From positions 512,734 through 576,733 of the forward strand of contig NZ_OY782772.1 of the NCBI RefSeq assembly GCF_963678245.1: a DNA stretch of 64,000 nt, written 5' to 3'. Each line of letters begins with the position of its first letter. Within the stretch, counting starts at the first letter, position 1. The translations under genes were made by a program, and so were the position numbers. Of the stretch, positions 8,582-16,904 are shown piece by piece. The DNA comes from an uncultured Sunxiuqinia sp. GTDB lineage: Bacteria > Bacteroidota > Bacteroidia > Bacteroidales > Prolixibacteraceae. The notes under the pieces are model-generated. The model saw only the letters and a list, made by a program, of their open reading frames with translations, was not told the DNA's origin and did no database searches.

Positions 8582-9127
8582 TTAGTGATTACCTTCGGCG
8601 ATTTCTTCAACCATTTTTGAGCTAAAAGATTCAAGATCCGAGGGATTGCGGGAAGTGACTAGGCCATTGTCAACAACAACCTCTAGGTCAATCCAATTAG
8701 CTCCAGCATTTTGCAGGTCTTTTTTGATTGAAAAGAAGGAGGTCATTGTTCGTCCTTTAACTGCATCAGCTTCAATTAGCATTTGAGGCCCATGACAGAT
8801 GGCTGCAACCGGTTTCCCGGTTTCCATAAAATCACGAACAAAGCTGACCGCTTTTTCATTACGCCTGAGTTTGTCGGGATTAATTACCCCACCCGGAAGC
8901 ATCAGCGCGTCATAGTCTGAAACCTCAGCTTCCGAGATGTTAACATCAACGTCGATCTTGCGGCTCCATTCTCCATGTTTCCACGCAGTAATTTTGCCTG
9001 ATTCCGGCGAAATTAACAGAACATCAGCACCGCTTTTTTCAAAAGCATCTTTTGGCCCAAACAACTCCGATTCCTCGAAACCGTTAGTCGCTAATATTGC
9101 TACTTTTTTTCCAGTTAATGTTCCCAT
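8582..9127 (-). CDS. PfpI/DJ-1 family type 1 glutamine amidotransferase-like protein
   Basis: 181 residues covering the whole PfpI domain. It shows the N-terminal strand KKVAILATNGFEESE with the conserved Glu, the PGG turn (ALMLPGGVINPD), and the nucleophile elbow AAICHGPQMLIEA with the reactive Cys followed by His. The family includes YhbO/YajL deglycases and the PfpI protease of archaea; in bacteria it protects against thermal, oxidative and carbonyl stress in the cytoplasm. Length and motif order are normal. It lies 11 nt after the CsbD gene and is followed by a terminator, so it is the last gene of that transcript. Confidence 0.92.
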   Translation of the reverse strand: MGTLTGKKVAILATNGFEESELFGPKDAFEKSGADVLLISPESGKITAWKHGEWSRKIDVDVNISEAEVSDYDALMLPGGVINPDKLRRNEKAVSFVRDFMETGKPVAAICHGPQMLIEADAVKGRTMTSFFSIKKDLQNAGANWIDLEVVVDNGLVTSRNPSDLESFSSKMVEEIAEGNH

Positions 9128-9138
9128 GTTGTTTTGTA

Positions 9139-9330
9139 TTAAATACTGTCAATGAAATCTTTGACTTCTTGTTTACTTTTTCCTGTCTTTTTCTGGATAC
9201 GTCCGATTAGTTCATCTTCCTGACCTTCAGCATAGGTTAAATCATCGTCCGTTAATTCACCATACTTTTGTTTAAGACTACCTTTAACTGTGTTCCAGTT
9301 TCCTTTAATTTTGTCTGTTGTTGCACTCAT
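9139..9330 (-). CDS. CsbD family stress protein
   Basis: 63 residues and a complete CsbD domain: [20 protein letters not shown], then [28 protein letters not shown]. CsbD proteins are small, soluble and strongly induced in general stress and stationary phase (sigma-B in Bacillus, YjbJ in E. coli); their molecular function is not known. It sits between the four-helix-bundle gene and pfpI on the same strand with short gaps, which supports co-expression. Confidence 0.93.
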   Translation of the reverse strand: MSATTDKIKGNWNTVKGSLKQKYGELTDDDLTYAEGQEDELIGRIQKKTGKSKQEVKDFIDSI

Positions 9331-9379
9331 AATATTAATTTTTATTGTTTGTTAAATTGAATTAAAGTATATATCGTGA

Positions 9380-9823
9380 TTATACTTCTGCTTTAAGTCC
9401 ATTTAGTTGCAAAATGGCACCTTTAATTAGTTTTTGTTGTTCTTCTAAAATTTCGCGTAAATATCTGGGGATATTTTCATTACCTAGAATTTTGTTATAG
9501 TTTTCAACTGCTACTTTTTCGCCTTGCATACTTTCATTGATAACTTTTTCATTGGTTTCCCTGGAAAAAACAGCTTTTGTGGCTAGCCAAGTGCGGTGGA
9601 AAAAACCTTTGGTTGAGCCGGACTCATCTAGTTCGGTACCTAATTTCAATGCTTCGTTTTTTATTTCCTCCACAAAGCCTTTTCGTTGCTGAGATAGCCT
9701 TAGAAATAAAGTTTGCAAGTCACCTTGCTCAATTTTATCTGCAGCAGTTTCATAGCCTTTTACGCTGTCCTTGCAGATATCTATAATATCTTGTAGATCT
9801 TTAGTAAGTTCTTTTTGTGTCAT
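9380..9823 (-). CDS. PA2169-type four-helix-bundle protein (DUF2383)
   Basis: 147 residues, mostly amphipathic helix, with the ferritin-like family traits: an N-terminal helix LTKDLQDIIDICKDSVKGYETAADKI, a second helix ending LRLSQQRKGFVEEIKNEALKLG, a Gly/Ser linker with HRTWLATKAVF, and a last pair containing EKVAVENYNKILG. Members of this family occur in stress clusters and are assumed to be ferritin-like without confirmed metal. It is co-directional with CsbD and the downstream genes. Start ATG at 9823. Confidence 0.85.
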   Translation of the reverse strand: MTQKELTKDLQDIIDICKDSVKGYETAADKIEQGDLQTLFLRLSQQRKGFVEEIKNEALKLGTELDESGSTKGFFHRTWLATKAVFSRETNEKVINESMQGEKVAVENYNKILGNENIPRYLREILEEQQKLIKGAILQLNGLKAEV

Positions 9824-9865
9824 TTTTTTACATTTATAAATTAATTTCTTCGTTTTATTATGGGC

Positions 9866-10183
9866 TTAATCAAATTGCTTTTGCTCAGCGTTATTCATAA
9901 AGTCTGAAACGATTTCAGAACCATCGACACCGAAAGAGTCGACAACTGTTCCTTTTGCTCCCGATTTTGTCTCAACGGCATAAACAATGCTCATGTCGGC
10001 GGGATTGGTATTTCCTTCAAATCGATGGAATTCATGTAATATTACTTCCGAAGCCTTATAATGCTTATCAGAATGTTCTTCAAGTTGACCTGCTTTGTTG
10101 ACTGAAAAATTATGTGTAAAACCGCGCTTTTTCAATGCTTCAATTGCTCCCACTAGTGTGTCGTATTGGTTATTATTACTCAT
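9866..10183 (-). CDS. Small conserved Bacteroidota protein of unknown function
   Basis: 105 residues, acidic and soluble, with predicted alpha/beta content: DTLVGAIEALKKRGFTHNF, then a strand pair around VILHEFHRFEGNTNPADMSIVYAVET, then GAKGTVVDSFGVDGSEIVSDFM. I recall homologues in Bacteroidota databases being labelled phosphoribosylpyrophosphate synthetase, but no PRPP-binding loop (DDxxxTxGT type) is present and the length is far too short. I therefore treat that label as wrong. The true PRPP synthetase is at 50093-51031. It belongs to the stress gene run. Confidence 0.7.
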   Translation of the reverse strand: MSNNNQYDTLVGAIEALKKRGFTHNFSVNKAGQLEEHSDKHYKASEVILHEFHRFEGNTNPADMSIVYAVETKSGAKGTVVDSFGVDGSEIVSDFMNNAEQKQFD

Positions 10184-10216
10184 GATTAAGATTTTAAAAA
10201 TTACTTTTCTACGTTA

Positions 10217-10840
10217 CTAAGTTTTTCGGTAGGGAACTTCCCATTCTTGATACAAAAATTCATCAAGCTTTTTCCTGTCCGACTTTTTCGTTTCTTGTTT
10301 TCTCAGGTCCTTGGGGAGTTGTTCTGGATCAGTTGGCTTTCCGATGACAAACATGGTGATTGGCTCAAATTCATCGGGAAGATCAAAATGATCGACCACT
10401 TTTTGAGGTGTGAACCCGGCCATTTGGTGTGCGAATAGTCCCATGCTGGTTGCTCGCAAAGTAGCAGCCGCCATAAAAGCACCCGAATCGTAAAAGCGAT
10501 GCCGATTTATCTTATCCTTTTTGGAGAAGTGTTTTTTTGCTACTACTACTCCTAGACAAGGTGCTGTTCGAGCCCAGTTTTGGTTAAACTCTCCCAAACA
10601 ATCAAATAATTTTGAGTAATGAGGATCATCTTTAAACGCAAAGATGATTCGCCATGGCTGTTCATTAAAACAAGACATCATTGTTTTTCCAGCTTCAAAA
10701 ATCTGCTGAATTGATTCGATCGGGATTTTCTCATCACTAAAACTCCGGGGACTCCAGCGCTTTTGAATTAGTTTTAAAAAGTGTTCTTCTTCAGGGCTAA
10801 TATTTTGAGTGTTCTTATTTTTACGTTGTACATCGTCCAT
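10217..10840 (-). CDS. Nitroreductase family protein
   Basis: 207 residues from ATG at 10840. The FMN-binding N-terminal motif is visible in KRWSPRSFSDEKIP, followed by the conserved SCFNEQPWRIIFA segment, a middle FYDSGAFMAAATLRATSMGL helix, and a C-terminal MFVIGKPTDPEQLPKDLR. Members reduce nitro compounds, quinones or flavins with NAD(P)H through bound FMN and usually form dimers. An upstream ATG at 10900 would add 20 residues without family similarity, so I prefer the internal start. It is the first gene of the stress run and may define its promoter. Confidence 0.88.
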   Translation of the reverse strand: MDDVQRKNKNTQNISPEEEHFLKLIQKRWSPRSFSDEKIPIESIQQIFEAGKTMMSCFNEQPWRIIFAFKDDPHYSKLFDCLGEFNQNWARTAPCLGVVVAKKHFSKKDKINRHRFYDSGAFMAAATLRATSMGLFAHQMAGFTPQKVVDHFDLPDEFEPITMFVIGKPTDPEQLPKDLRKQETKKSDRKKLDEFLYQEWEVPYRKT

Positions 10841-11028
10841 TGTATTTTTTTTTGCATTTTCCCTAAGGATATTGAAAAAATCCTGCCAATATGGACACAT
10901 ACTTGGCTTGTTTGGTCGTAATTTATTGTTTTACAGTGCTATATGCGGAGATTTGGGACTTGGGTAAAAAGGTGTAAGTGGAAAGTAGAGTGTGGATATG
11001 TAGATGTTATTCCCCGATTTCTCAGACA

Positions 11029-11052
11029 TAAAAAAAGCCGCTGTTGCGGCTC
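11029..11052 (-). terminator. Intrinsic terminator of the sigma/anti-sigma/CpxP-like operon
   Basis: AGCCGC (11036-11041) pairs with GCGGCT (11046-11051) around TGTT. On the minus strand a run of T residues follows. The hairpin begins 4 nt past the stop codon of the last operon gene. Confidence 0.85.
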
Positions 11053-11055
11053 ATT

Positions 11056-11520
11056 TTAATTATTATTATCTCGTTTTTTCTTTCGGAACTCCTGAAGCAT
11101 GTGTGATCGAAAATCATTTTCAACATCGTAAAAACTGACCACTTTTTTAGCAGGTAAAACATCGAAGAATTTATGACTGTATTCTTTCATTAAATCGGCT
11201 TCTTGTTGAAACAAACTAACGAAATCATCCGAAATAGCTTTTAATTCTGAATCTGACAACCCATTCGTATTTTCTAATGTTTCATGTTCCATTTTACGGC
11301 GCTCCATATGAATTTTGAAACGTTTCTCTTCAAATTCATTATACACAGGCCAGAATTTCTGTGCTTCATTCGGGGTTAGTTCTAGCTTGGTCGTCAGAAA
11401 AGCTACTTTTTCTGATCTGATTTTTTCCATCCAGTCATCATCCAGTTTCATCCTGTCTTGAGCGAAAGCAAAACTCATTGTTGAAAGGATCAGTAAAGTC
11501 AATAAAAAAAATTTCTTCAT
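11056..11520 (-). CDS. Spy/CpxP-like periplasmic protein (sensor of ECF-type sigma factor)
   Basis: 154 residues. A clear signal peptide (KKFFLLTLLILSTMSFAFAQ) is followed by an all-helical acidic/basic domain with the LTPNEAQKFWPVYNEFEEKR motif, which resembles the LTxxQ helices of Spy/CpxP chaperone-like proteins. In Bacteroidota such genes commonly lie behind an ECF sigma factor and a membrane anti-sigma gene, as here, and are thought to report envelope state. It is the last gene before the terminator and starts 23 nt after the anti-sigma gene ends. Function in this organism is inferred from layout. Confidence 0.8.
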   Translation of the reverse strand: MKKFFLLTLLILSTMSFAFAQDRMKLDDDWMEKIRSEKVAFLTTKLELTPNEAQKFWPVYNEFEEKRFKIHMERRKMEHETLENTNGLSDSELKAISDDFVSLFQQEADLMKEYSHKFFDVLPAKKVVSFYDVENDFRSHMLQEFRKKKRDNNN

Positions 11521-11542
11521 TTTATTTCAGTTTAATTTTTCT

Positions 11543-12004
11543 TTATTTTAATTCGGCATAAATCTCAGCCTCATTCATCGAAAGTGTCAAATAATCCAAC
11601 ATCTCTTCCGAACTAATTTCTTCTTCCGTCGCAATTTCATTATCGGCAAATAGATCATAAACAGAGTTTGAAGTGATCGAAAAGTAAGAAAACAGAAGAT
11701 CTTCTTCAGATGCTACTTCCGGATTTATCTCCGGGTTGTCCGTATTCTTTGCCAGATAATCAGGCAAATAAACACTTAGTGGATAATAGACCAACAGAAA
11801 AACAAGTGCAAAACTTGCTGCCATCCCCAGCAATGGTTTTAGTATTCGAATTACTTTTCCTTTTTGAGATACGGGCTGAAATTCTTCTTCAATCCGGGAT
11901 TTAATTCGATCCTCTAAGGTATCGAAATAGCCTTCAGGAACTCTAAAAGGTGGTTCTGAAGGTTCATTTTGTAATTCGTCCCATATGTCAGTATGCTTTC
12001 TCAT
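11543..12004 (-). CDS. Putative membrane anti-sigma factor
   Basis: 153 residues. The cytoplasmic N-terminus contains the segment PFRVPEGYFDTLEDRIKSRI, typical of Bacteroidota anti-sigma-like proteins. One transmembrane helix follows (about residues 56-78, GMAASFALVFLLVYYPL). The C-terminal part is strongly acidic and ends in LDYLTLSMNEAEIYAELK. The position directly downstream of the ECF sigma gene supports a role in holding that sigma factor. No zinc-binding anti-sigma motif (HxxxCxxC) is present. ATG at 12004 is preferred over GTG at 12007. Confidence 0.75.
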   Translation of the reverse strand: MRKHTDIWDELQNEPSEPPFRVPEGYFDTLEDRIKSRIEEEFQPVSQKGKVIRILKPLLGMAASFALVFLLVYYPLSVYLPDYLAKNTDNPEINPEVASEEDLLFSYFSITSNSVYDLFADNEIATEEEISSEEMLDYLTLSMNEAEIYAELK

Positions 12005-12062
12005 CACTCATTTTGACTTTTTATATTTAGAAAAGTTTAATCATTACACTAAAAATGCCATG

Positions 12063-12608
12063 TTATTCTTCTGATTTAAAGTATTCTTCAATTTTCTTTA
12101 CCGCATGATGATACGAAGCTTTAAGTGCGCCTTCTGAAGTTTCAAGAATTTTCTCCATGTCCTGATACTTAATATCATCAAAGTAACGCATATTGAAAAC
12201 CAAACGCTGTTTGTCTGGCAGCTGTGCTATTGCTTTTTGCAGCCGATATTGAATTTCATCGCCATTAATATATGGGTCAGTCTGTAGATTTTCTAAAATG
12301 TAATCGTTAGACTCTTCGCTGCCAGCAAAGGTTTTCTTCTTTTTCTGGCTTAAAAAGGTTAGAGATTCATTCGTCGCAATTCTGTACAGCCAGGTAAACA
12401 ATCCGGATTCTTCCCTGAAATTGTCGATGTTGCGCCACACCTTAATAAAGGTATTCTGCAAAACGTCGTCAGTATCATCATGACTAATTACGATTTTGCG
12501 AATGTGCCAGTACAACCGTTCTTTATAGGTCGATACTAAAGACCGAAAAGCTGCTTGTTTTGTCTTTTCTTGTTTTAGTTCGAGAATGATTTGCTGGTCG
12601 CTTTTCAT
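12063..12608 (-). CDS. ECF RNA polymerase sigma factor (sigma-70 family)
   Basis: 181 residues. Region 2 is seen in YWHIRKIVISHDDTDDVLQ and FIKVWRNIDNFREE, followed by the LFTWLYRIATNESLTFL segment. Region 4 is seen in LPDKQRLVFNMRYFDDIKY and ASYHHAVKKIEEYF, a helix-turn-helix for the -35 element. No long N-terminal extension, so it is a minimal ECF type. It is first in a three-gene operon with a membrane anti-sigma and a CpxP-like protein, so an envelope-stress regulon is a fair guess. Such sigma factors usually control their own operon; the promoter sequence is not recognised here. Confidence 0.93.
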   Translation of the reverse strand: MKSDQQIILELKQEKTKQAAFRSLVSTYKERLYWHIRKIVISHDDTDDVLQNTFIKVWRNIDNFREESGLFTWLYRIATNESLTFLSQKKKKTFAGSEESNDYILENLQTDPYINGDEIQYRLQKAIAQLPDKQRLVFNMRYFDDIKYQDMEKILETSEGALKASYHHAVKKIEEYFKSEE

Positions 12609-12797
12609 GAAATTATCCGAAAGGGTTTAGTCGGTAGATCAATTAATCTTGTAATAGTTTAATTTCCTTAACGATTTTTAACGTTGCGTTTAGTCGCTTA
12701 AGTCAGTCTGTTATTAATGGTAGTTTATTGCGATTTTTGTTTTGTTAATTTATTAATCTCAGAATAGAATCGGTGTTCAAAAATAGTCAAAAAGGAT

Positions 12798-12805
12798 TAA
12801 CTTTG
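12798..12805 (+). promoter_or_regulatory. -7 box (TAACTTTG) upstream of ychF
   Basis: Matches the Bacteroidota -7 consensus TAnnTTTG, 28 nt before the ychF start codon. No good -33 TTTG lies at 19-21 nt upstream, so the call rests on one element and position. Confidence 0.45.
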
Positions 12806-12833
12806 CCCTTCAATTTTTTAAGAAGAGAATAGA

Positions 12834-13934
12834 ATGGCTTTAAAGTGTGGAATTGTAGGACTTCCAAATGTAGGTAAGTCAACCTTGTTTAATTGTTTAT
12901 CAAATGCAAAGGCTCAGTCGGCAAACTTTCCGTTTTGCACCATTGAACCGAATGTTGGAGTAATTACTGTCCCCGATGATCGTTTGATTAAATTGGAAGA
13001 GTTGGTGAATCCCGAGCGGGTAGTGCCTACAACAGTGGAGATTGTTGATATTGCCGGATTGGTTCGTGGAGCAAGCAAAGGCGAAGGGTTGGGAAATAAA
13101 TTTCTGGGGAACATTCGGGAGACAGACGCAATTATTCATGTATTGCGTTGCTTTGAAAATGAAAACATCACGCACGTTGATACCACTATTGATCCGGTTC
13201 GTGATAAGGAAACGATTGATATTGAGCTTCAGTTGAAAGACCTGGAAACTGTTGAAAGTCGTTTGGCAAAGGTTGAAAAACAAGCTCGAACCGGAAACGA
13301 TCCCGATGCGAAAAGGTTGTTTAAGGTTCTTTCGTTGTATAAGGAGGCTTTGAATCAAGGAAAGTCTGCCCGCACGGTTGAGCTGGATGAAAATGATTTA
13401 AAAATCGCAAAAGATCTTCAGTTGTTGACTAACAAACCCATACTTTATATCTGTAATATTGACGAGGCTTCTGTAACCACTGGAAATACCTATGTCGAGG
13501 CAGTGAAAGAAGAGATTAAGGATGAAAACGCGGAGATGCTGATGATAGCAGCAGCAACAGAAGCTGACATTGCAGAGTTGGAAGATTTTGAAGAGCGGAA
13601 GATGTTTTTAGATGATCTTGGCCTTGCAGAATCGGGCGTTAATAAATTAATTAAGATGGCCTATAAATTGCTGGAGTTGGAAACTTATTTTACCGCTGGA
13701 GTGAAAGAAGTGCGTGCATGGACTTATAAAAAAGGCTTTAAAGCCCCTCAGGCTGCCGGAGTTATTCATACTGATTTTGAGAAAGGCTTTATTCGAGCCG
13801 AGGTTATAAAATATAACGACTTTACAACGCTAGGATCGGAGCAAGCTTGTAAAGAAGCCGGGAAGATGGCCGTTGAAGGGAAAGAGTATGTGGTTCAGGA
13901 TGGAGATATCATGCATTTCAGATTTAATGTTTAA
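12834..13934 (+). CDS. ychF: Redox-regulated ATPase YchF (Obg-like)
   Basis: 366 residues, the normal length for this near-universal P-loop NTPase. G1 is GLPNVGKSTLFN, G3 lies in DIAGLVRGASKGEG, and the G4 position reads NIDE instead of NKxD, which is the family hallmark explaining ATP preference over GTP. A coiled coil spans about residues 130-190 and a C-terminal TGS domain ends in GDIMHFRFNV. YchF binds ribosomes and affects stress responses. Transcription probably starts at the -7 box 30 nt upstream and ends at the hairpin at 13960-13987. Confidence 0.97.
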   Translation: MALKCGIVGLPNVGKSTLFNCLSNAKAQSANFPFCTIEPNVGVITVPDDRLIKLEELVNPERVVPTTVEIVDIAGLVRGASKGEGLGNKFLGNIRETDAIIHVLRCFENENITHVDTTIDPVRDKETIDIELQLKDLETVESRLAKVEKQARTGNDPDAKRLFKVLSLYKEALNQGKSARTVELDENDLKIAKDLQLLTNKPILYICNIDEASVTTGNTYVEAVKEEIKDENAEMLMIAAATEADIAELEDFEERKMFLDDLGLAESGVNKLIKMAYKLLELETYFTAGVKEVRAWTYKKGFKAPQAAGVIHTDFEKGFIRAEVIKYNDFTTLGSEQACKEAGKMAVEGKEYVVQDGDIMHFRFNV

Positions 13935-14305
13935 TGTGCATTTCAATTCCTAAATATAGAAAGCAGCTTGAAAAAGTTGCTTTTTTTGTTGCAGCTCTTA
14001 AAATCACGGGTAGTCGTGAATTGTCCATAAAAGGTTGTTTTTTTATGAAAGGTTGTTGAAAAGCGGGGGGGGCTTCTCTGAAAAGATTTCTTTCTCAAAT
14101 AGGTGCTACCTAATTTTTAGGGGCAGAGTGAATCTGTGTTTGTTTCAAATAGAAATCAAAATTTTTATTTTTATCTCTGTATGATAATATAAGATCAGTG
14201 TAAGTAGAAAAATGTCAGAATATGTTTTTGTGTTTGATCAAAAAGCTTATTTTTGTCAGGTTGTTTAAAGGTATTATAAGAAATTAGATTTAAAATTTTG
14301 GCATT
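13935..14305. other. Intergenic region between ychF and asnB
   Basis: 371 nt without a gene. It contains the ychF terminator, two copies of AAAGGTTGTT 17 nt apart (near 14030 and 14048), a G8 run near 14065-14072, and a TATTTTTG box at 14248-14255 that could be the asnB -7 element (a TTTG lies 17 nt upstream, slightly closer than usual). Confidence 0.45.
13960..13987 (+). terminator. Intrinsic terminator of ychF
   Basis: AGCAGCTT pairs with AAGTTGCT (one G-T pair) around GAAA and is followed by T7, about 25 nt after the ychF stop codon. Confidence 0.8.
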
Positions 14306-15982
14306 ATGTGTGGAATAGTAGGTGTATTTGATTTGAAAACAGATGCCCAGCAATTGCGGCCTCAGGTTTTAGAACAGTCAAAAAAGATTAGACATCGCGG
14401 GCCGGACTGGTCTGGGATTTATTGTGGCGACAAAGCAATCATTGCTCACGAGCGATTATCAATTGTTGACCCGGAATCGGGAGGTCAGCCATTATATAGT
14501 AAAGATAAGAAGCTTATTTTAGGCGTTAATGGTGAAATCTACAATCATCAGGAAATTCGGGAACAAACCAAAGATAAATATGAATATCAAACAGGGTCGG
14601 ACTGCGAAGTAATTTTGGCACTCTACCAGGAAAAAGGAATTGATTTTCTGGACGACTTAAGCGGAATTTTTGCATTTGCTCTTTATGATGTTGAAAATGA
14701 TACTTACCTGATTGGTCGCGACCATATTGGTATTATTCCATTGTACATGGGGTGGGATAAAAGCGGAAACTTCTATGTTGGATCCGAGTTAAAATCATTG
14801 GAAGGTGTTTGCACCAAGATTGAAGAATTTCCACCTGCCAGCTATTTATATAGTAAAGATGGCGAAGTTAAAACTTGGTGGACCCGCGATTGGATGGACT
14901 ATGAAAATGTAAAAGATAATCCAGCTAGCGTTGAAGAATTGAAAGAGGCGATGGAAAAAGCAGTACATCGTCAATTGATGTCGGATGTGCCTTATGGTGT
15001 TTTGCTTTCCGGTGGCTTAGATTCCTCTGTTACTTCTGCCTTAGCTAAAAAATTCTCAGGCAAAAGGGTTGAGGCTGGCGACGCGAAAGATGCCTGGTGG
15101 CCACAGTTGCACTCCTTTGTAATTGGATTAGATGGATCTCCAGACCTGGCTGCGGCGCGTAAAGTAGCCGACCATATTGGAACAATTCACCATGAGATAA
15201 ATTATACCATACAGGAAGGGCTTGATGCAATTCGTGACGTAATTTACCACATTGAGACTTACGATGTAACTACAATACGGGCTGCTACTCCGATGTATAT
15301 GTTGGCTCGTGTCATTAAATCGATGGGTATAAAAATGGTTTTAACTGGTGAAGGTGCTGATGAAATCTTTGGTGGTTACTTGTATTTCCATAAAGCGCCA
15401 AATGCCGAAGAGTTTCACAAAGAGACACTGCGTAAACTAAGCAAACTGAATTTGTATGATTGCTTACGTGCCAATAAATCGTTAGCTGCATGGGGAGTTG
15501 AGGGTCGTGTTCCATTCCTGGATAAAGAGTTTATTGACGTGGCCATGCGCATGAATCCTCAGGCAAAAATGGCTGGCAAAGAAAAGATGGAAAAATGGGT
15601 TGTTCGTAAAGCATTCGAAGATATTTTACCTGAAAGCGTAGCTTGGAGACAAAAGGAGCAGTTTTCTGACGGCGTTGGTTATGGATGGATTGATACGCTG
15701 AAGCAAATTGCTAAAGATAAAATCTCGGATGAGATGATGGAAAATGCTAATTTCCGTTTTACGATAAATACGCCAAGATCAAAAGAAGAGTATTTGTACC
15801 GCACTATTTTTGAGGAGCACTTCCCCTCTGATGCCGCTGCTTCATGCGTGCCATCGGTGCCATCGATAGCGTGTAGTACAGCCGAAGCTTTGGCTTGGGA
15901 TGAATCGTTCAAAGACAATGTTGATCCATCAGGACGCTCAATAAGTGGTGTACATGAGCAAAGCAAAATATTTGAAAAATAA
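14306..15982 (+). CDS. asnB: Asparagine synthetase B, glutamine-hydrolysing
   Basis: 558 residues. The start is fixed by Cys2 (MCGIVGVFDL), the N-terminal nucleophile of the class II glutamine amidotransferase domain (about residues 2-190), with RHRGPDWSG and the GVNGEIYNH segment. The synthetase domain follows with the ATP pyrophosphatase loop LLSGGLDSSVTSAL and the GEGADEIFGGY motif. The enzyme makes asparagine from aspartate, glutamine and ATP in the cytoplasm. Length equals the E. coli type. It ends with its own terminator (16053-16084). Neighbours are functionally unrelated. Confidence 0.97.
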   Translation: MCGIVGVFDLKTDAQQLRPQVLEQSKKIRHRGPDWSGIYCGDKAIIAHERLSIVDPESGGQPLYSKDKKLILGVNGEIYNHQEIREQTKDKYEYQTGSDCEVILALYQEKGIDFLDDLSGIFAFALYDVENDTYLIGRDHIGIIPLYMGWDKSGNFYVGSELKSLEGVCTKIEEFPPASYLYSKDGEVKTWWTRDWMDYENVKDNPASVEELKEAMEKAVHRQLMSDVPYGVLLSGGLDSSVTSALAKKFSGKRVEAGDAKDAWWPQLHSFVIGLDGSPDLAAARKVADHIGTIHHEINYTIQEGLDAIRDVIYHIETYDVTTIRAATPMYMLARVIKSMGIKMVLTGEGADEIFGGYLYFHKAPNAEEFHKETLRKLSKLNLYDCLRANKSLAAWGVEGRVPFLDKEFIDVAMRMNPQAKMAGKEKMEKWVVRKAFEDILPESVAWRQKEQFSDGVGYGWIDTLKQIAKDKISDEMMENANFRFTINTPRSKEEYLYRTIFEEHFPSDAAASCVPSVPSIACSTAEALAWDESFKDNVDPSGRSISGVHEQSKIFEK

Positions 15983-16052
15983 GTTTAAACCAAAACCTCT
16001 TATAAATAAGTGTTGCTGAAAAGCAATGGCACATTTTGCCAAAAATGAGCGG

Positions 16053-16084
16053 AAGCCGGTGTTGAAAAACACTGGCTTTTTTGT
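16053..16084 (+). terminator. Intrinsic terminator of asnB
   Basis: AAGCCGGTGTT (16053-16063) pairs with AACACTGGCTT (16068-16078) through one weak pair, with a GAAA tetraloop, followed by T residues to 16082. It lies 70 nt downstream of asnB. Confidence 0.85.
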
Positions 16085-16196
16085 TTGAAACACTGAAAGT
16101 TGAATTGTTTTAAAACAATTCAAAGCTTCTCTCGTTGAAAAATGTAGTACTAATTAAATAGAAGTTTAAAATTAATTACACCTAAAGTGTATTATT

Positions 16197-16392
16197 ATGA
16201 CGATTACAAAAGTTTGGATTGAAGAAGATTGTACGTCATGTGGATTGTGTGAAAGTTCTTGTCCCGATGTATTTGAAATGCCCGATGGGGCTAGTGTTAA
16301 AGAAGGAGCTGACTGACTATGCGACTAACGAAGATTGAATCAAAGAAGCAGCAGAAGAGTGTCCCGTAGAAGTTATTCAATTTGAAGAATAA
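16197..16392 (+). pseudogene. [4Fe-4S] ferredoxin, disrupted by a 4-nt duplication and a nonsense codon
   Basis: The first 39 codons encode a typical small ferredoxin with the cluster motif CTSCGLCESSCP and then meet TGA at 16314-16316. The cause is visible: GACT is duplicated in tandem (16311-16314 and 16315-16318). Removing one copy restores the frame through YATNED to IKEAAEECPVEVIQFEE and a TAA at 16390-16392, giving a normal 63-residue protein with the distal Cys. One more lesion remains in the restored frame: TGA at 16336-16338 between NED and IKEAAE, where relatives have Gly, Trp or similar. Two independent hits in a 190-nt gene make a pseudogene very likely. No cognate oxidoreductase is adjacent. 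Confidence 0.88.
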
Positions 16393-16904
16393 AGGAAGTG
16401 TTTATTCTTATTCTATAATTTTATAACCGATTTTAAAATGTAGTATTGAGTTTGGAGTACGCTAATTCTAGATCTGGATTATAATCCCAACCTGTTATTT
16501 TCAGAGTAAAAACGAATTGACTTATACGGGAATTTTCTAACAGAAAGACCGCTGGTTAGACGGTCTTTCATTCATGAGTAACAAAAATGAAGATCTTGCT
16601 TCATATTTAATCTTGCTAATTAAAGCAATGTTTTTAGTAATGTCGTGTTTTTTGCGTTGAAAAATGGTAAAAAGTAACTTTTACAACAAGAACAGAACTC
16701 CGGAATGATTTTGTTTCAAATTTGAAGGATAGGATTCTTTTATAGCTGCGATGGCATTTTGCTGAAAAGGCAAAAGCGAGATGTCCTTTTTAAAACCTGA
16801 ATTTTATATGGTTGTAAGTCTGATTATTTCTTTAAATTAGCCGTCTTTCAATGACTATTTAAAAATCAGAGTTAAGGTTTAAGTATGAAGGAGACTTTGT
16901 TGTA
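16393..16904. other. 512-nt region without a gene
   Basis: It contains one good hairpin, GAAAGACCG (16543-16551) with CGGTCTTTC (16561-16569) around a 9-nt loop, without a strong T tract. The rest is AT-rich with no open frame of note. Nothing else recognised. Confidence 0.5.

Noticed and set aside
9866..10183. Phosphoribosylpyrophosphate synthetase label for the 105-residue protein
   Set aside because: No PRPP-binding loop and far too short; the real enzyme is at 50093-51031.
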